Assembly (NCBI GenBank): GCA_964507395.1
Contig: CAZDQE010000056.1
Location: 1-15,297, forward strand
Length of the DNA: 15,297 nucleotides
Direction: 5' to 3'
Origin: SIG575 sp964507395
GTDB lineage: Bacteria; Bacillota; Clostridia; Oscillospirales; Acutalibacteraceae
Each line of letters opens with the position of its first letter. The stretch's first letter is position 1. The notes beneath the pieces were generated by a model. That model was not told the DNA's origin. It did no database searches and saw nothing but the letters and a program-made list of their open reading frames with translations. The translations under genes and the position numbers were made by a program. Of this stretch, positions 1-6,604 are shown piece by piece.

Positions 1-5
1 CATCA

Positions 6-42
6 GTCACCTTACGGTGACAGCTTCCCCTCAAGGGGAAGC
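6..42. repeat. Two-hairpin intergenic repeat
   Basis: There are two adjacent perfect inverted repeats. GTCACC (6-11) pairs with GGTGAC (16-21) around a TTAC loop. GCTTCCCC (23-30) pairs with GGGGAAGC (35-42) around a TCAA loop. From memory, this pair of a GTCACC/GGTGAC hairpin and a CTTCCCC/GGGGAAG hairpin resembles short intergenic repeats scattered in Oscillospiraceae-type genomes. The repeat identity is therefore recall, while the hairpins are seen directly. No long U-tract follows on the plus strand, so a simple terminator is less likely. It could be the end of a larger repeat cut by the window edge. Confidence 0.6.
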
Positions 43-157
43 CAAATTAACATCTTAATAAATTATAATTTAACATCGCATAAAAAATGAAATGTAAATT
101 ATATATGTATTCTACATTATTTTTGCTGAAAAGTAAAGTTACAAAATTATTTCTTTA

Positions 158-186
158 TTGACTTTGTTTTTTCTGTGATATATAAT
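158..186 (+). promoter_or_regulatory. Sigma-A type promoter of the Gfo/Idh gene
   Basis: TTGACT (158-163) and TATAAT (181-186) are separated by exactly 17 bp, close to the consensus for the main vegetative sigma factor. The transcript should start near 193, about 25 bases before the start codon at 218. The ribosome binding site GGAGGT lies at 205-210. Confidence 0.8.
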
Positions 187-217
187 AAATTGAAAAAATG
201 TTACGGAGGTAATCTTC

Positions 218-1165
218 ATGTTAAAAATAGGTCTTGTCGGTGTCGGCGGAATCAGCGGTGCACATATTCCTGTATGGGATCAGATGGAAGGTGCTGAACT
301 CGTTTGCCTTTGCGATATCCGTCCTGAAAGAATGGAAAACTACAAGGATACAAAGCATTGCTACACTGATTTCGATGAAATGCTTGCAAACGAAAAAATA
401 GATATTCTTGACATTTGTCTGCCTACATATCTTCATGCTGATTTTGCAGTCAAAGCTATAGAAAAATGTATCAATGTCATCACGGAAAAGCCCATTTCTC
501 TCAAAGAAGAGGATGTAGAAAGAGTTTATTCTACTGCAGAAAAGAATAATGTTAAATTCATGGTTGCGCAGGTTCTTCGTTTCTGGCCTGAATACCTTAT
601 TCTCAAAGAAATTTATGACACGCAGAAATACGGCAAGCTTCTTTCAGGCAGCATGACACGTCTTGGGGGTTATCCCAGATGGAGCTGGGACGGTTGGATG
701 ATGGATGAAAAAAGAAGCGGTCTTACTCCCTATGACCTCCACATTCATGACCTTGATTTTATGGTCTATGCTTTCGGTATTCCCACCGTCAGACATCAGT
801 ACCGTTCAAAACGCCCTGATCAGGATTTCATCAGCGTTGACTACGATTTCGGTGAATTCTCAATTCACTCAGAAGCTTCATGGTACGCAGCAAGATATCC
901 GTTCACTGCAGAATTCCGTTTCCAGTTTGAAGATGCAATCGTAGCATGGGAGCACGGAAAGATCCTTGTTTATGACAGAGAAGAAAATGTCACAGACCTT
1001 ACAGAAGAAGCAAAGGGCGATACAGGAAAAATCAATCTTCCCAAGAGCAACGCCTACGCAAACGAAATCCTTTACTTTGCAGACTGCGTAAAAAATGACA
1101 AACCCATAGAAAAAGTAAAGCCCAACGAGCTGAGAAGCGTTATCCGGATTCTCAACAGTCTTTAA
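218..1165 (+). CDS. Gfo/Idh/MocA family NAD(P)-dependent oxidoreductase
   Basis: This 315-residue protein has the two-domain layout of the Gfo/Idh/MocA family, which oxidises or reduces sugars, inositols and related polyols in the cytoplasm. The N-terminal Rossmann fold carries GVGGISG at residues 8-14. The family's EKP motif is at 90-92; its lysine is usually catalytic. The HIHDLD segment at 175-180 matches the C-terminal substrate domain, where Asp and His line the active site. The start is fixed by GGAGGT at 205-210, seven bases before ATG, and by a strong promoter at 158-186. A terminator follows at once, so the gene is probably transcribed alone. Its length is slightly short for the family (usually 330-390). 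The substrate cannot be read from the sequence. The glycosidases and sugar symporters elsewhere in the window make a sugar or sugar acid plausible, but that is inference. Confidence 0.9.
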   Translation: MLKIGLVGVGGISGAHIPVWDQMEGAELVCLCDIRPERMENYKDTKHCYTDFDEMLANEKIDILDICLPTYLHADFAVKAIEKCINVITEKPISLKEEDVERVYSTAEKNNVKFMVAQVLRFWPEYLILKEIYDTQKYGKLLSGSMTRLGGYPRWSWDGWMMDEKRSGLTPYDLHIHDLDFMVYAFGIPTVRHQYRSKRPDQDFISVDYDFGEFSIHSEASWYAARYPFTAEFRFQFEDAIVAWEHGKILVYDREENVTDLTEEAKGDTGKINLPKSNAYANEILYFADCVKNDKPIEKVKPNELRSVIRILNSL

Positions 1166-1178
1166 TATCTGACAGTAA

Positions 1179-1217
1179 CACCACCCGAAGAAACAACATC
1201 TCCGGGTGGTGCTTTTT
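1179..1217 (+). terminator. Intrinsic terminator after the Gfo/Idh gene
   Basis: CACCACCCG (1179-1187) pairs perfectly with CGGGTGGTG (1203-1211), and CTTTTT follows at 1212-1217. The U-tract is on the plus strand. It ends one base before the stop codon of the convergent XRE gene, so the two genes meet here with almost no spare sequence. Confidence 0.9.
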
Positions 1218-1463
1218 CTAAACGATTTTCAACAGTTCTTCATAAGACTTATTGAAAAAGTTTGCAAACGCAATAAGTTCAATATCCGTCACAAACCTTT
1301 TGCCGCACTCGATGCGCTGTATCGCATTTTTGTCAACATCCAATCCTATCAACTGTAATTTGTCTGCAAGTTCACGCTGCGAAATCTTCAACTCTTTTCT
1401 GAAACGCGATATATTGATACCGCAAACATTATTTAATCCGTGTTCTGTCTTATTTATAAACAT
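1218..1463 (-). CDS. Small XRE-family (Cro/CI-like) helix-turn-helix regulator
   Basis: This 81-residue protein is almost entirely one DNA-binding domain. Residues 16-79 match the XRE/HTH_3 fold: ISRFRKELKISQ leads into the first helices, and the helix-turn-helix lies at about 27-52 with the typical Q-R-I-E-x-G-K stretch at 49-55. There is no sensor or protease domain. It should act as a dimer on palindromic DNA. The start ATG at 1461-1463 is preceded by AAGGAG (1471-1476, minus-strand sense) at good spacing. The gene is divergent from the M28-like gene, and the 117 bp between them hold two related palindromes. It probably represses that gene and itself. How it would sense a signal is unknown; a missing effector domain suggests control by protein level, a partner or cooperativity. 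Confidence 0.88.
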   Translation of the reverse strand: MFINKTEHGLNNVCGINISRFRKELKISQRELADKLQLIGLDVDKNAIQRIECGKRFVTDIELIAFANFFNKSYEELLKIV

Positions 1464-1475
1464 ACTTTACTCCTT

Positions 1476-1496
1476 TTGACATTCAGTGCTTGTCAA
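1476..1496. promoter_or_regulatory. Operator O1, imperfect palindrome
   Basis: The dyad is centred on G1486. The outer arms TTGACA (1476-1481) and TGTCAA (1491-1496) pair perfectly; the inner bases at 1482-1483 and 1489-1490 do not pair. The left half shares TGACATTCAGTG with operator O2. It overlaps the -35 box of the M28-like gene promoter (1490-1495), and its other edge touches the ribosome binding site of the XRE gene. It is a likely binding site for the XRE protein; this is inferred from position and symmetry. Confidence 0.7.
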
Positions 1497-1518
1497 CAAT
1501 GGAATTATATGTTATAAT
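1490..1518 (+). promoter_or_regulatory. Promoter of the M28-like gene
   Basis: TTGTCA (1490-1495) and TATAAT (1513-1518) are 17 bp apart. Transcription should start near 1525, right at the beginning of the perfect palindrome O2. A minus-strand TATAAT (plus coordinates 1504-1509) in the same spacer probably serves the XRE gene, with a weak -35 region falling inside O2. The two divergent promoters therefore overlap. Confidence 0.75.
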
Positions 1519-1523
1519 TCAGT

Positions 1524-1554
1524 AACAAATGACATTCAGTGAATGTCATTTGTT
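1524..1554. promoter_or_regulatory. Operator O2, 31-bp perfect palindrome
   Basis: Two 15-base arms (1524-1538 and 1540-1554) are perfect inverse complements around the single base G1539. The core is ATGACATTCA-G-TGAATGTCAT. The left half matches operator O1 over TGACATTCAGTG. It lies at the predicted transcription start of the M28-like gene. No U-tract follows, so it is not a terminator. In RNA it could also fold into a hairpin at the extreme 5' end of that mRNA. Confidence 0.8.
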
Positions 1555-1580
1555 GAATAAAAGATTCAGGAGTTGTAAAT

Positions 1581-3008
1581 ATGGAAATCAACATATCTAA
1601 AGAGGAAATGTTTGACGGAATACTTAAAATGAATTCTTTCGGAACAAGACTCACAGGCAGCAAAGGACATACAGATTTTATAAATTGGCTCAAAAGCGAA
1701 ATCAACAAAATGGATATTCCGATTTTCAGTGATCCCTTCTATTTCAGACGTTGGGAAGAAAAGCACTCATCAATCGAAATAATTAACGATGAAGAAAATG
1801 TACAGATCCCCGTTTCATCTGCATACCCATATTCAGGAGAAACTACCCCCGAGGGCATAACCGAAGAACTTGTATATGTTAACAATTTAACTGATATCGG
1901 AAAAATTTCAGGCAAAATTGCCGTTTTCAATATATCAAATGTAAATTTTCTTCCAAGTGAAATCGCATTCAACAAACGTACAAGTTATCCCGAAAATGTT
2001 ACTCTTGAAAGAAAATATGAGGGTCCTGTTATCACAAGTTTTGTTCAATGCTTTTACGGCATCATCGCAAAATTATTCAAAGCAAAAGCCATCATTCTTA
2101 TATGGAAAGGCTTACACGACGATTGCATCGAGGGGCAGTATTTATCGTTTATAATGGATTATCAAAACATCCCTATATTGTGGGTTAACGAAACAAACGG
2201 CAAAAAAATAATCAAAGCCGCAAGCGAACATAAAAAGGCAAAATTTGTTCTTGAAGCAGAAGTTGAAAATCACGCTTTCACAGAAACTTTCTATTGCATC
2301 ATAGAGGGCAATAACAAAAAAGAAAACGTTATAATAAACACTCACACTGACGGCACTAACTGTGTTGAAGAAAACGGACCTATTGCACTTCTGCAACTTA
2401 TGAAACAGTTGAAAAACCGTAAACCGGAAAGAACACACATCTTTGTTTTCACAACAGGTCATTTTCGTTTGCCTCATTTCGAAGACAGGCGAACAGGAGG
2501 TTTTCAGGCTACATCACGTTGGCTGGCAATGCACCGTGAACTGTGGGACGGAAAGAAAAACCATTTTAAATGTGTTGCAAACCTCACTGTTGAACATCTC
2601 GGATGCAAAGAGTGGAGAAACATAGACGGTTTCTATAAACACACTGAAAAATCCGAAGTTGAACTTGTCTATACGGGCAACAAATTTGTAGACAGGCTTT
2701 ACATTGACACTGTAAAAGAAAGGAAAAATATCCGCACAATGACGCTCAGAGGACATAACGCACTCCATTTCGGTGAAGGGCAGAACTTCTTCTCAATGCG
2801 CATACCTGAAATCAGTCTTGTTCCTGCACCCTACTATCTTTGCGTTGTCAGCGATTCTCACGAAATGGAAACATTCGATATAGACCTTATGGCAGAGCAG
2901 ACTGAAACTTTCGCAAAGCTTATTAAAAAAATCGAAAACATTTCCGCAAAGGAACTCGGCAGAAGCGACGGCTATTCTTTCTTAAAAGCCAATAAAGTTT
3001 CAATATGA
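1581..3008 (+). CDS. Divergent M28-like (PA-domain) metallopeptidase homologue
   Basis: The 475-residue protein has no signal peptide or membrane segment, so it is probably cytoplasmic. Residues about 95-225 look like an inserted PA-type domain. About 248-450 follow the M28 aminopeptidase order: IINTHTDG (251-258) for the first metal His, EENGPIALL (263-271) where the family normally has a bridging Asp, FVFTTGHF (288-295) where catalytic Glu-Glu is expected, VEHLG (337-341) where Asp-x-x-G is usual, and SDSHE (424-428) for the last His. Several ligands are thus changed, so it may have another metal site, another substrate or no peptidase activity. AGGAG (1568-1572) sits eight bases before ATG. 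It has its own promoter, flanked by XRE operators, and a bidirectional terminator behind it. The family call rests on motif order. The natural substrate is unknown. Confidence 0.72.
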   Translation: MEINISKEEMFDGILKMNSFGTRLTGSKGHTDFINWLKSEINKMDIPIFSDPFYFRRWEEKHSSIEIINDEENVQIPVSSAYPYSGETTPEGITEELVYVNNLTDIGKISGKIAVFNISNVNFLPSEIAFNKRTSYPENVTLERKYEGPVITSFVQCFYGIIAKLFKAKAIILIWKGLHDDCIEGQYLSFIMDYQNIPILWVNETNGKKIIKAASEHKKAKFVLEAEVENHAFTETFYCIIEGNNKKENVIINTHTDGTNCVEENGPIALLQLMKQLKNRKPERTHIFVFTTGHFRLPHFEDRRTGGFQATSRWLAMHRELWDGKKNHFKCVANLTVEHLGCKEWRNIDGFYKHTEKSEVELVYTGNKFVDRLYIDTVKERKNIRTMTLRGHNALHFGEGQNFFSMRIPEISLVPAPYYLCVVSDSHEMETFDIDLMAEQTETFAKLIKKIENISAKELGRSDGYSFLKANKVSI

Positions 3009-3022
3009 TTTAAGAAAAAATT

Positions 3023-3057
3023 ATGACCGATAAGAAAATTCTTACCGGTCATTTTTT
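3023..3057. terminator. Bidirectional terminator between convergent genes
   Basis: ATGACCG-A-TAAG (3023-3034) pairs with CTTA-C-CGGTCAT (3041-3052), twelve positions with one A-C mismatch around an AAAATT loop. T3052-T3057 gives a plus-strand U-tract. The A-run at 3014-3020 gives one on the minus strand, so the hairpin can end both the M28-like transcript and the symporter transcript. Confidence 0.87.
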
Positions 3058-3066
3058 GTTATCTTA

Positions 3067-4575
3067 TTATTTTGTTTCTTCCTTTGCGCGTCTTCTCTTA
3101 TTGAGTTCGCCAAGGATTCTTGTATGCTCCTCGTCATCAAGGCAGTATTTCCATGTGGGAATTACTGAAAGAAGAGCACCGATTGCAGGGGGAACTGACA
3201 TGCAGAAGAAGAGCATTGCTGCATAGCCGTAATATTCGGGATTTTCAAGAAGTGATTCTCTGAAATTACCGCCTGCTGCAACGAAATCATTAAGCTTACT
3301 GATATTTTCATCAGAGAAGCCTACGACACCGCAAAGAATACCGTAGATGATCGTTGCAAGACCGCTGCTGATTTTAACAAGGAAAGTCTGACCTGAGAAG
3401 AATACACCGTCAGGTCTTGTGCCGTAGTGATATTCTTCATAGTCAACTGCATCAGAAATCATAAGTGACTGAAGTACTGATGTAAGACCCATTGAAACAC
3501 CGCTTACCGTAAAGAGAAGCATTGTGATGATAAGAAGAATTGGCTGTGTAAGTTCTTCGGGGAACATAAGGAAAAGAACAAAGATCATAAACTGAGGCAC
3601 AACTGAAATAAGCTTTGAGCCGTTGTAGAGTTTTTTCTTTGTTGTCTTTTCAAGCATTTTGGGAACAAGACCCATTGCGATAAACTGACCCACGAAAAGT
3701 CCGCCGCCGAGAAGCGCGATGTAAACGAGTGTAAGAATACCGCTCTTTGCTGAATAATAGTAAGTTACAAGTGTAAATGCAACTGTCATCATAAGCTGTG
3801 AGGGAGCGTTAAGCAAACCTGAAACAAGAATCTGTCTGAAAGGTTTGTTTCTCCACATGATTTTGAAGTTTTCTTTGACAGTGTATTTATTTTCAGAGGG
3901 CTGAATTTTTTCTCTTGTGCCGATACCTGCAAACTGGAAGAGAATTGAGCCGATAACGGTTGCGATAAGACCTGCAATAAAGAAGCCCCATCTTTCGCTG
4001 CCAACCATTTTTGAAACTTCAAGTGCAAAGGGCTGAAGTCCGAGAACTGCAACACCGCCGCCTACACCTGCTGCCATACGTGCAAGTGACATAAGCTTCT
4101 GCTTGTCTTTTTCGTCTTCCGTCATAAGAGCCGTAATACCCCAGAGAGGAATATCACCTGCAGTATAGCTCATACCCCAAAGGATATATGTAGCACCTGC
4201 CCAGAGAACGCAAAAAGCATTTGTACCTTCAAACATACCCATTGAGGGGTCATATTCATAGTTAAGGAAGCAAAGAACGGAAATCACCATAACAATTGCG
4301 GGAACAAAGATAAGATAGGGTCTGCATTTACCCCATTTAGTTCTTGTTCTGTCAACGATCGTACCCATAATCGGGTCATTGAATGCGTCCCATACACGGG
4401 CAATTGCAATAATCACAGTAACTGCTGCTACGGGAATCAGCAAAACATTCTGCAGGAAATAAGATACCAAAAGAACATTAGTTACGTTGTAAAGAATGTT
4501 CTGTCCGAGAAGACCTGTCAGGTACATATTTCTTTCTTTTTTGGTGTAGGTTCTAAGACCTGTGTTTGTACTCAT
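3067..4575 (-). CDS. GPH-family (MelB-like) sugar:cation symporter
   Basis: This is a 502-residue, twelve-helix major facilitator protein of the glycoside-pentoside-hexuronide:cation symporter family, placed in the inner membrane. The hallmark is DAFNDPIMGTIVDRTRTKWG from about residue 63, where the Asp residues of helix II in MelB bind the cation. ISDAVDYEEY in the C-terminal half matches the second conserved family segment. It should import a glycoside or small oligosaccharide with Na+ or H+. The reading frame stays open to a GTG at 4579-4581. The ATG at 4573-4575 is preferred because AGGAG (4584-4588, minus sense) is seven or eight bases from it and only two or three from the GTG. A GH43-like gene lies 129 bp upstream on the same strand without a clear terminator between. 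It also has its own promoter with a palindrome. The substrate is not predictable. Confidence 0.9.
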   Translation of the reverse strand: MSTNTGLRTYTKKERNMYLTGLLGQNILYNVTNVLLVSYFLQNVLLIPVAAVTVIIAIARVWDAFNDPIMGTIVDRTRTKWGKCRPYLIFVPAIVMVISVLCFLNYEYDPSMGMFEGTNAFCVLWAGATYILWGMSYTAGDIPLWGITALMTEDEKDKQKLMSLARMAAGVGGGVAVLGLQPFALEVSKMVGSERWGFFIAGLIATVIGSILFQFAGIGTREKIQPSENKYTVKENFKIMWRNKPFRQILVSGLLNAPSQLMMTVAFTLVTYYYSAKSGILTLVYIALLGGGLFVGQFIAMGLVPKMLEKTTKKKLYNGSKLISVVPQFMIFVLFLMFPEELTQPILLIITMLLFTVSGVSMGLTSVLQSLMISDAVDYEEYHYGTRPDGVFFSGQTFLVKISSGLATIIYGILCGVVGFSDENISKLNDFVAAGGNFRESLLENPEYYGYAAMLFFCMSVPPAIGALLSVIPTWKYCLDDEEHTRILGELNKRRRAKEETK

Positions 4576-4609
4576 AGTCACACTCCTTTAAATTATTTAT
4601 ATTTTTTCT

Positions 4610-4638
4610 ATTGTAACATTTATGAACATAAATTTCAA
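4610..4638 (-). promoter_or_regulatory. Promoter of the first GPH symporter with palindromic operator
   Basis: On the minus strand TTGAAA (plus 4633-4638) and TACAAT (plus 4610-4615) are 17 bp apart. The spacer carries a palindrome: ATTTATG (4618-4624), AA, CATAAAT (4627-4633). A second inverted pair, TGTAACAT (4612-4619) and ATGTTACA (4651-4658), brackets the promoter. These suggest a repressor site. The regulator is not identified. Confidence 0.55.
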
Positions 4639-4704
4639 TATGTTTCAGAGATGTTACATAAGTTTAATATAATTCGGCGCACCCCTGAAATTCTGCGTTC
4701 TGCA

Positions 4705-5694
4705 TTATTTCTCCACGCCGTAATGCTCTACAAGTCTGTCGTACTCTTCCATGCTTATTGCTACTATTGAGCCATGACGGGGACTTAAGTGGTCCATTTT
4801 ATAGCTTTTGGGATTTACTGCCTTGAAAGTTTTGAAATCCCTTGTCATCTGCGCGAAGAAATGACCTGTGCCGTATTCGTCCATGAGCATAACCCATGCG
4901 TCCGTGCCTGTGATGTTGAACATGGTGCTGCCCTCAACACCGTGCTCTGAAAGAGAACAGACAACAGGCTCTGTATCATAAGGACCTGTAAGATTTTTTG
5001 ATTTCACATAAGCAATTGTCTGGTCCTCATCATGCTTGAAGTAGAGGTAATAGTAGCCGTCGTTTTCATTGTAGATGATATCTGCATCAATGCACTGGAT
5101 TCCCTCTCTTCCGTAAAGGGGTTTCGGCTCTGTTTCAAAGGTTTTGAAATCCTTTGTATAAGCGTAGTAATGACCTGCAATATCCTGCTCTGCTGTGGAA
5201 TGTGCCCAATAGACCATGTACATTTCTTTCTCTTCATCCCAGATTGCCTGAGGTGCCCATGCTCTTGTTGTGTTTGTAAATTCTCCGCCTAAATCCCTGA
5301 TGTCAATGATCGTTTCATCCGTCCAGTTGATCAAATCTTCCGACTTCCATGTAACGAGCGCATGGTTTGAAGTCCAGCCTTCAAGTGCATTCATGTCTGT
5401 GCCGATAATGTAATAGCATCCGTCCTGACCTTTGAAAATATAAGGGTCTCGAACGCATTTTTTACCCTTTTCCTGAATAATTACAGGCTCATTGTTATTG
5501 AGAGCCTCGAAATTATATCCGTCCTTGCTGACAGCCAGATGAATTCTCTGCTGTTCAGTTTCATTTCCGACGAAATAACAGAACAGATAAGCACCCTCAC
5601 GGCTGATTGCAGGATAAGCATAATCGTTAAAAACACAGCCTATGATATTAGGAATCAACATAATCACCGCCATTAAATAACGCAGAAATAACAT
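4705..5694 (-). CDS. GH43-like glycoside hydrolase (five-bladed beta-propeller)
   Basis: The 329-residue protein matches the GH43/clan GH-F pattern of beta-propeller enzymes such as arabinosidases and xylosidases. The catalytic order is visible: RDPYI (82-86, candidate base Asp83), IDADI (202-206, candidate pKa-adjusting Asp), VEGS (253-256, candidate acid Glu254) and RHGS (306-309), a His often near a metal in GH43. AWAPQA at 145-150 is also typical. The start at 5694 lies three bases after the yebC stop codon, and GAGG within the yebC end provides the ribosome binding site, so translation is probably coupled. Residues 1-20 form a short hydrophobic segment ending in IIGC, which resembles a lipobox; the enzyme might be surface-anchored, or the true start may be internal (Met8 or Met12). 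The linkage and sugar cleaved are not predictable from sequence alone. Confidence 0.78.
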   Translation of the reverse strand: MLFLRYLMAVIMLIPNIIGCVFNDYAYPAISREGAYLFCYFVGNETEQQRIHLAVSKDGYNFEALNNNEPVIIQEKGKKCVRDPYIFKGQDGCYYIIGTDMNALEGWTSNHALVTWKSEDLINWTDETIIDIRDLGGEFTNTTRAWAPQAIWDEEKEMYMVYWAHSTAEQDIAGHYYAYTKDFKTFETEPKPLYGREGIQCIDADIIYNENDGYYYLYFKHDEDQTIAYVKSKNLTGPYDTEPVVCSLSEHGVEGSTMFNITGTDAWVMLMDEYGTGHFFAQMTRDFKTFKAVNPKSYKMDHLSPRHGSIVAISMEEYDRLVEHYGVEK

Positions 5695-5697
5695 ATA

Positions 5698-6429
5698 TTA
5701 TTCCTCGTCTGTTTCCCAGTTGTGGTAAACATTCTGAACATCGTCATTATCCTCGAACATATCAAGCATTTTTGTCATGTTCTTGATATCGTCCTCATTT
5801 GTAAGCTTTGTATATGTTGTAGGAACGTACTCAACCTCAGCAGAAACGTATTTGTAGCCCTTTGCTTCAAGATCATCACGTACACCGCCCATATCGTTAG
5901 GCTCTGTGCGGATATCAAAAATATCACCGTCTGCAATAAAGTCAACTGCACCTGCTTCAAGAGCATCTTCCATAAGCTTTTCCTCATCAATGCCTTCAGC
6001 CTCAATGATAATTACACCCTGTCTGTTGAACATGAAAGAAACACAGCCTGACTGACCCATGTTTCCGCCGTATTTATCAAAATAGTGACGCACGTCGCCT
6101 GCTGTACGGTTGCGGTTATCTGTGAGAGTTTCAACGATAACTGCGATACCTGAGGGTCCGTAGCCTTCGTATACGATTTCTTCGTAATTATCTCCGCCTG
6201 CTTCACCTGCAGCCTTTTTGATAATTCTTTCGATGTTATCGTTGGGAACATTTGCAGCCTTGGCTTTGGCGATAACGTCTTTAAGCTTTGTGTTTACTGA
6301 GGGGTCGGGACCGCCGTTTTTAACAGCAACGCCGATCTCACGGCCGATTTTTGTGAAAATCTTAGCTCTTGCGCCGTCAGTTTTTTCTTTTTTACGTTTG
6401 ATTGTACTCCATTTTGAATGTCCTGACAT
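5698..6429 (-). CDS. yebC: YebC/PmpR-family regulatory protein
   Basis: The 243-residue protein is a full-length YebC/PmpR family member (usually 240-250). It begins MSGHSKWSTIKRKKEKTDGARAK in two overlapping blocks, the hallmark start of the family, and KIFTKIGREI follows. Members have been described as DNA-binding transcription regulators, and more recently some were tied to translation of proline-rich stretches on the ribosome. The open frame extends to an ATG at 6436-6438, but the family-standard start is the ATG at 6427-6429, with AAGGA eight bases before it. A near-consensus promoter lies at 6475-6503. The GH43-like gene starts three bases after its stop, an unusual partner for this housekeeping gene. 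The acidic C-terminus (EDNDDVQNVYHNWETDEE) is typical of the family. Confidence 0.95.
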   Translation of the reverse strand: MSGHSKWSTIKRKKEKTDGARAKIFTKIGREIGVAVKNGGPDPSVNTKLKDVIAKAKAANVPNDNIERIIKKAAGEAGGDNYEEIVYEGYGPSGIAVIVETLTDNRNRTAGDVRHYFDKYGGNMGQSGCVSFMFNRQGVIIIEAEGIDEEKLMEDALEAGAVDFIADGDIFDIRTEPNDMGGVRDDLEAKGYKYVSAEVEYVPTTYTKLTNEDDIKNMTKMLDMFEDNDDVQNVYHNWETDEE

Positions 6430-6474
6430 AGATACCATCCTTATAATATAAAATAATTTAAAATTAACTTAAGT

Positions 6475-6503
6475 ATTATAACACACTATTATAATTTTGA
6501 CAA
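6475..6503 (-). promoter_or_regulatory. Promoter of yebC and the GH43-like gene
   Basis: On the minus strand TTGTCA (plus 6498-6503) and TATAAT (plus 6475-6480) are 17 bp apart. The start should lie near 6468, giving a leader of about 40 bases before the yebC start codon at 6429. No operator-like palindrome overlaps it. Confidence 0.8.
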
Positions 6504-6526
6504 GGTGTTATTCGTGAATTTAAAAC

Positions 6527-6588
6527 GGGCGATTCGTGAATAGCCCCTGCGATGTTTAATCGGTACTATATATAAAATCGCATCGCAG
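6527..6588. repeat. Paired inverted repeats downstream of the YwlG-type gene
   Basis: Two dyads lie side by side. GGGC-G-ATTC (6527-6535) mirrors GAAT-A-GCCC (6538-6546) with one mismatch, and CTGCGATG (6547-6554) mirrors CATCGCAG (6581-6588) across 26 bases. On the minus strand the first is followed by GTTTTAAATT, so the pair may act as a weak terminator for the YwlG-type gene. The GGGCGATTC dyad also resembles a short repeat I associate with related Clostridia genomes; that part is recall. Confidence 0.5.
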
Positions 6589-6604
6589 ACCAGACATTCC
6601 GCAC

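Noticed and set aside
705..944. Open frame of 79 codons in the Gfo/Idh gene
   Set aside because: It lies wholly inside the well-supported oxidoreductase gene in another frame and resembles no known protein.
2142..2477. Minus-strand open frame of 111 codons within the M28-like gene
   Set aside because: It is a Phe/Cys/Val-rich reading of the opposite strand of a real gene and has no family match that I recognise.
5722..6051. Plus-strand open frame of 109 codons opposite yebC
   Set aside because: It is antisense to a highly conserved gene and its Cys/Ile/Val-rich content reflects the reverse of acidic codons.
3067..6429. A classical polysaccharide utilisation locus with SusC/SusD-like genes
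   Set aside because: No outer-membrane receptor or surface binding genes are present; only a symporter and a glycosidase are seen, with a housekeeping gene in the same run.
6547..6588. The CTGCGATG/CATCGCAG dyad as a riboswitch or small RNA
   Set aside because: It is downstream, not upstream, of the adjacent minus-strand gene, has a 26-base loop without further conserved structure, and no promoter of its own.
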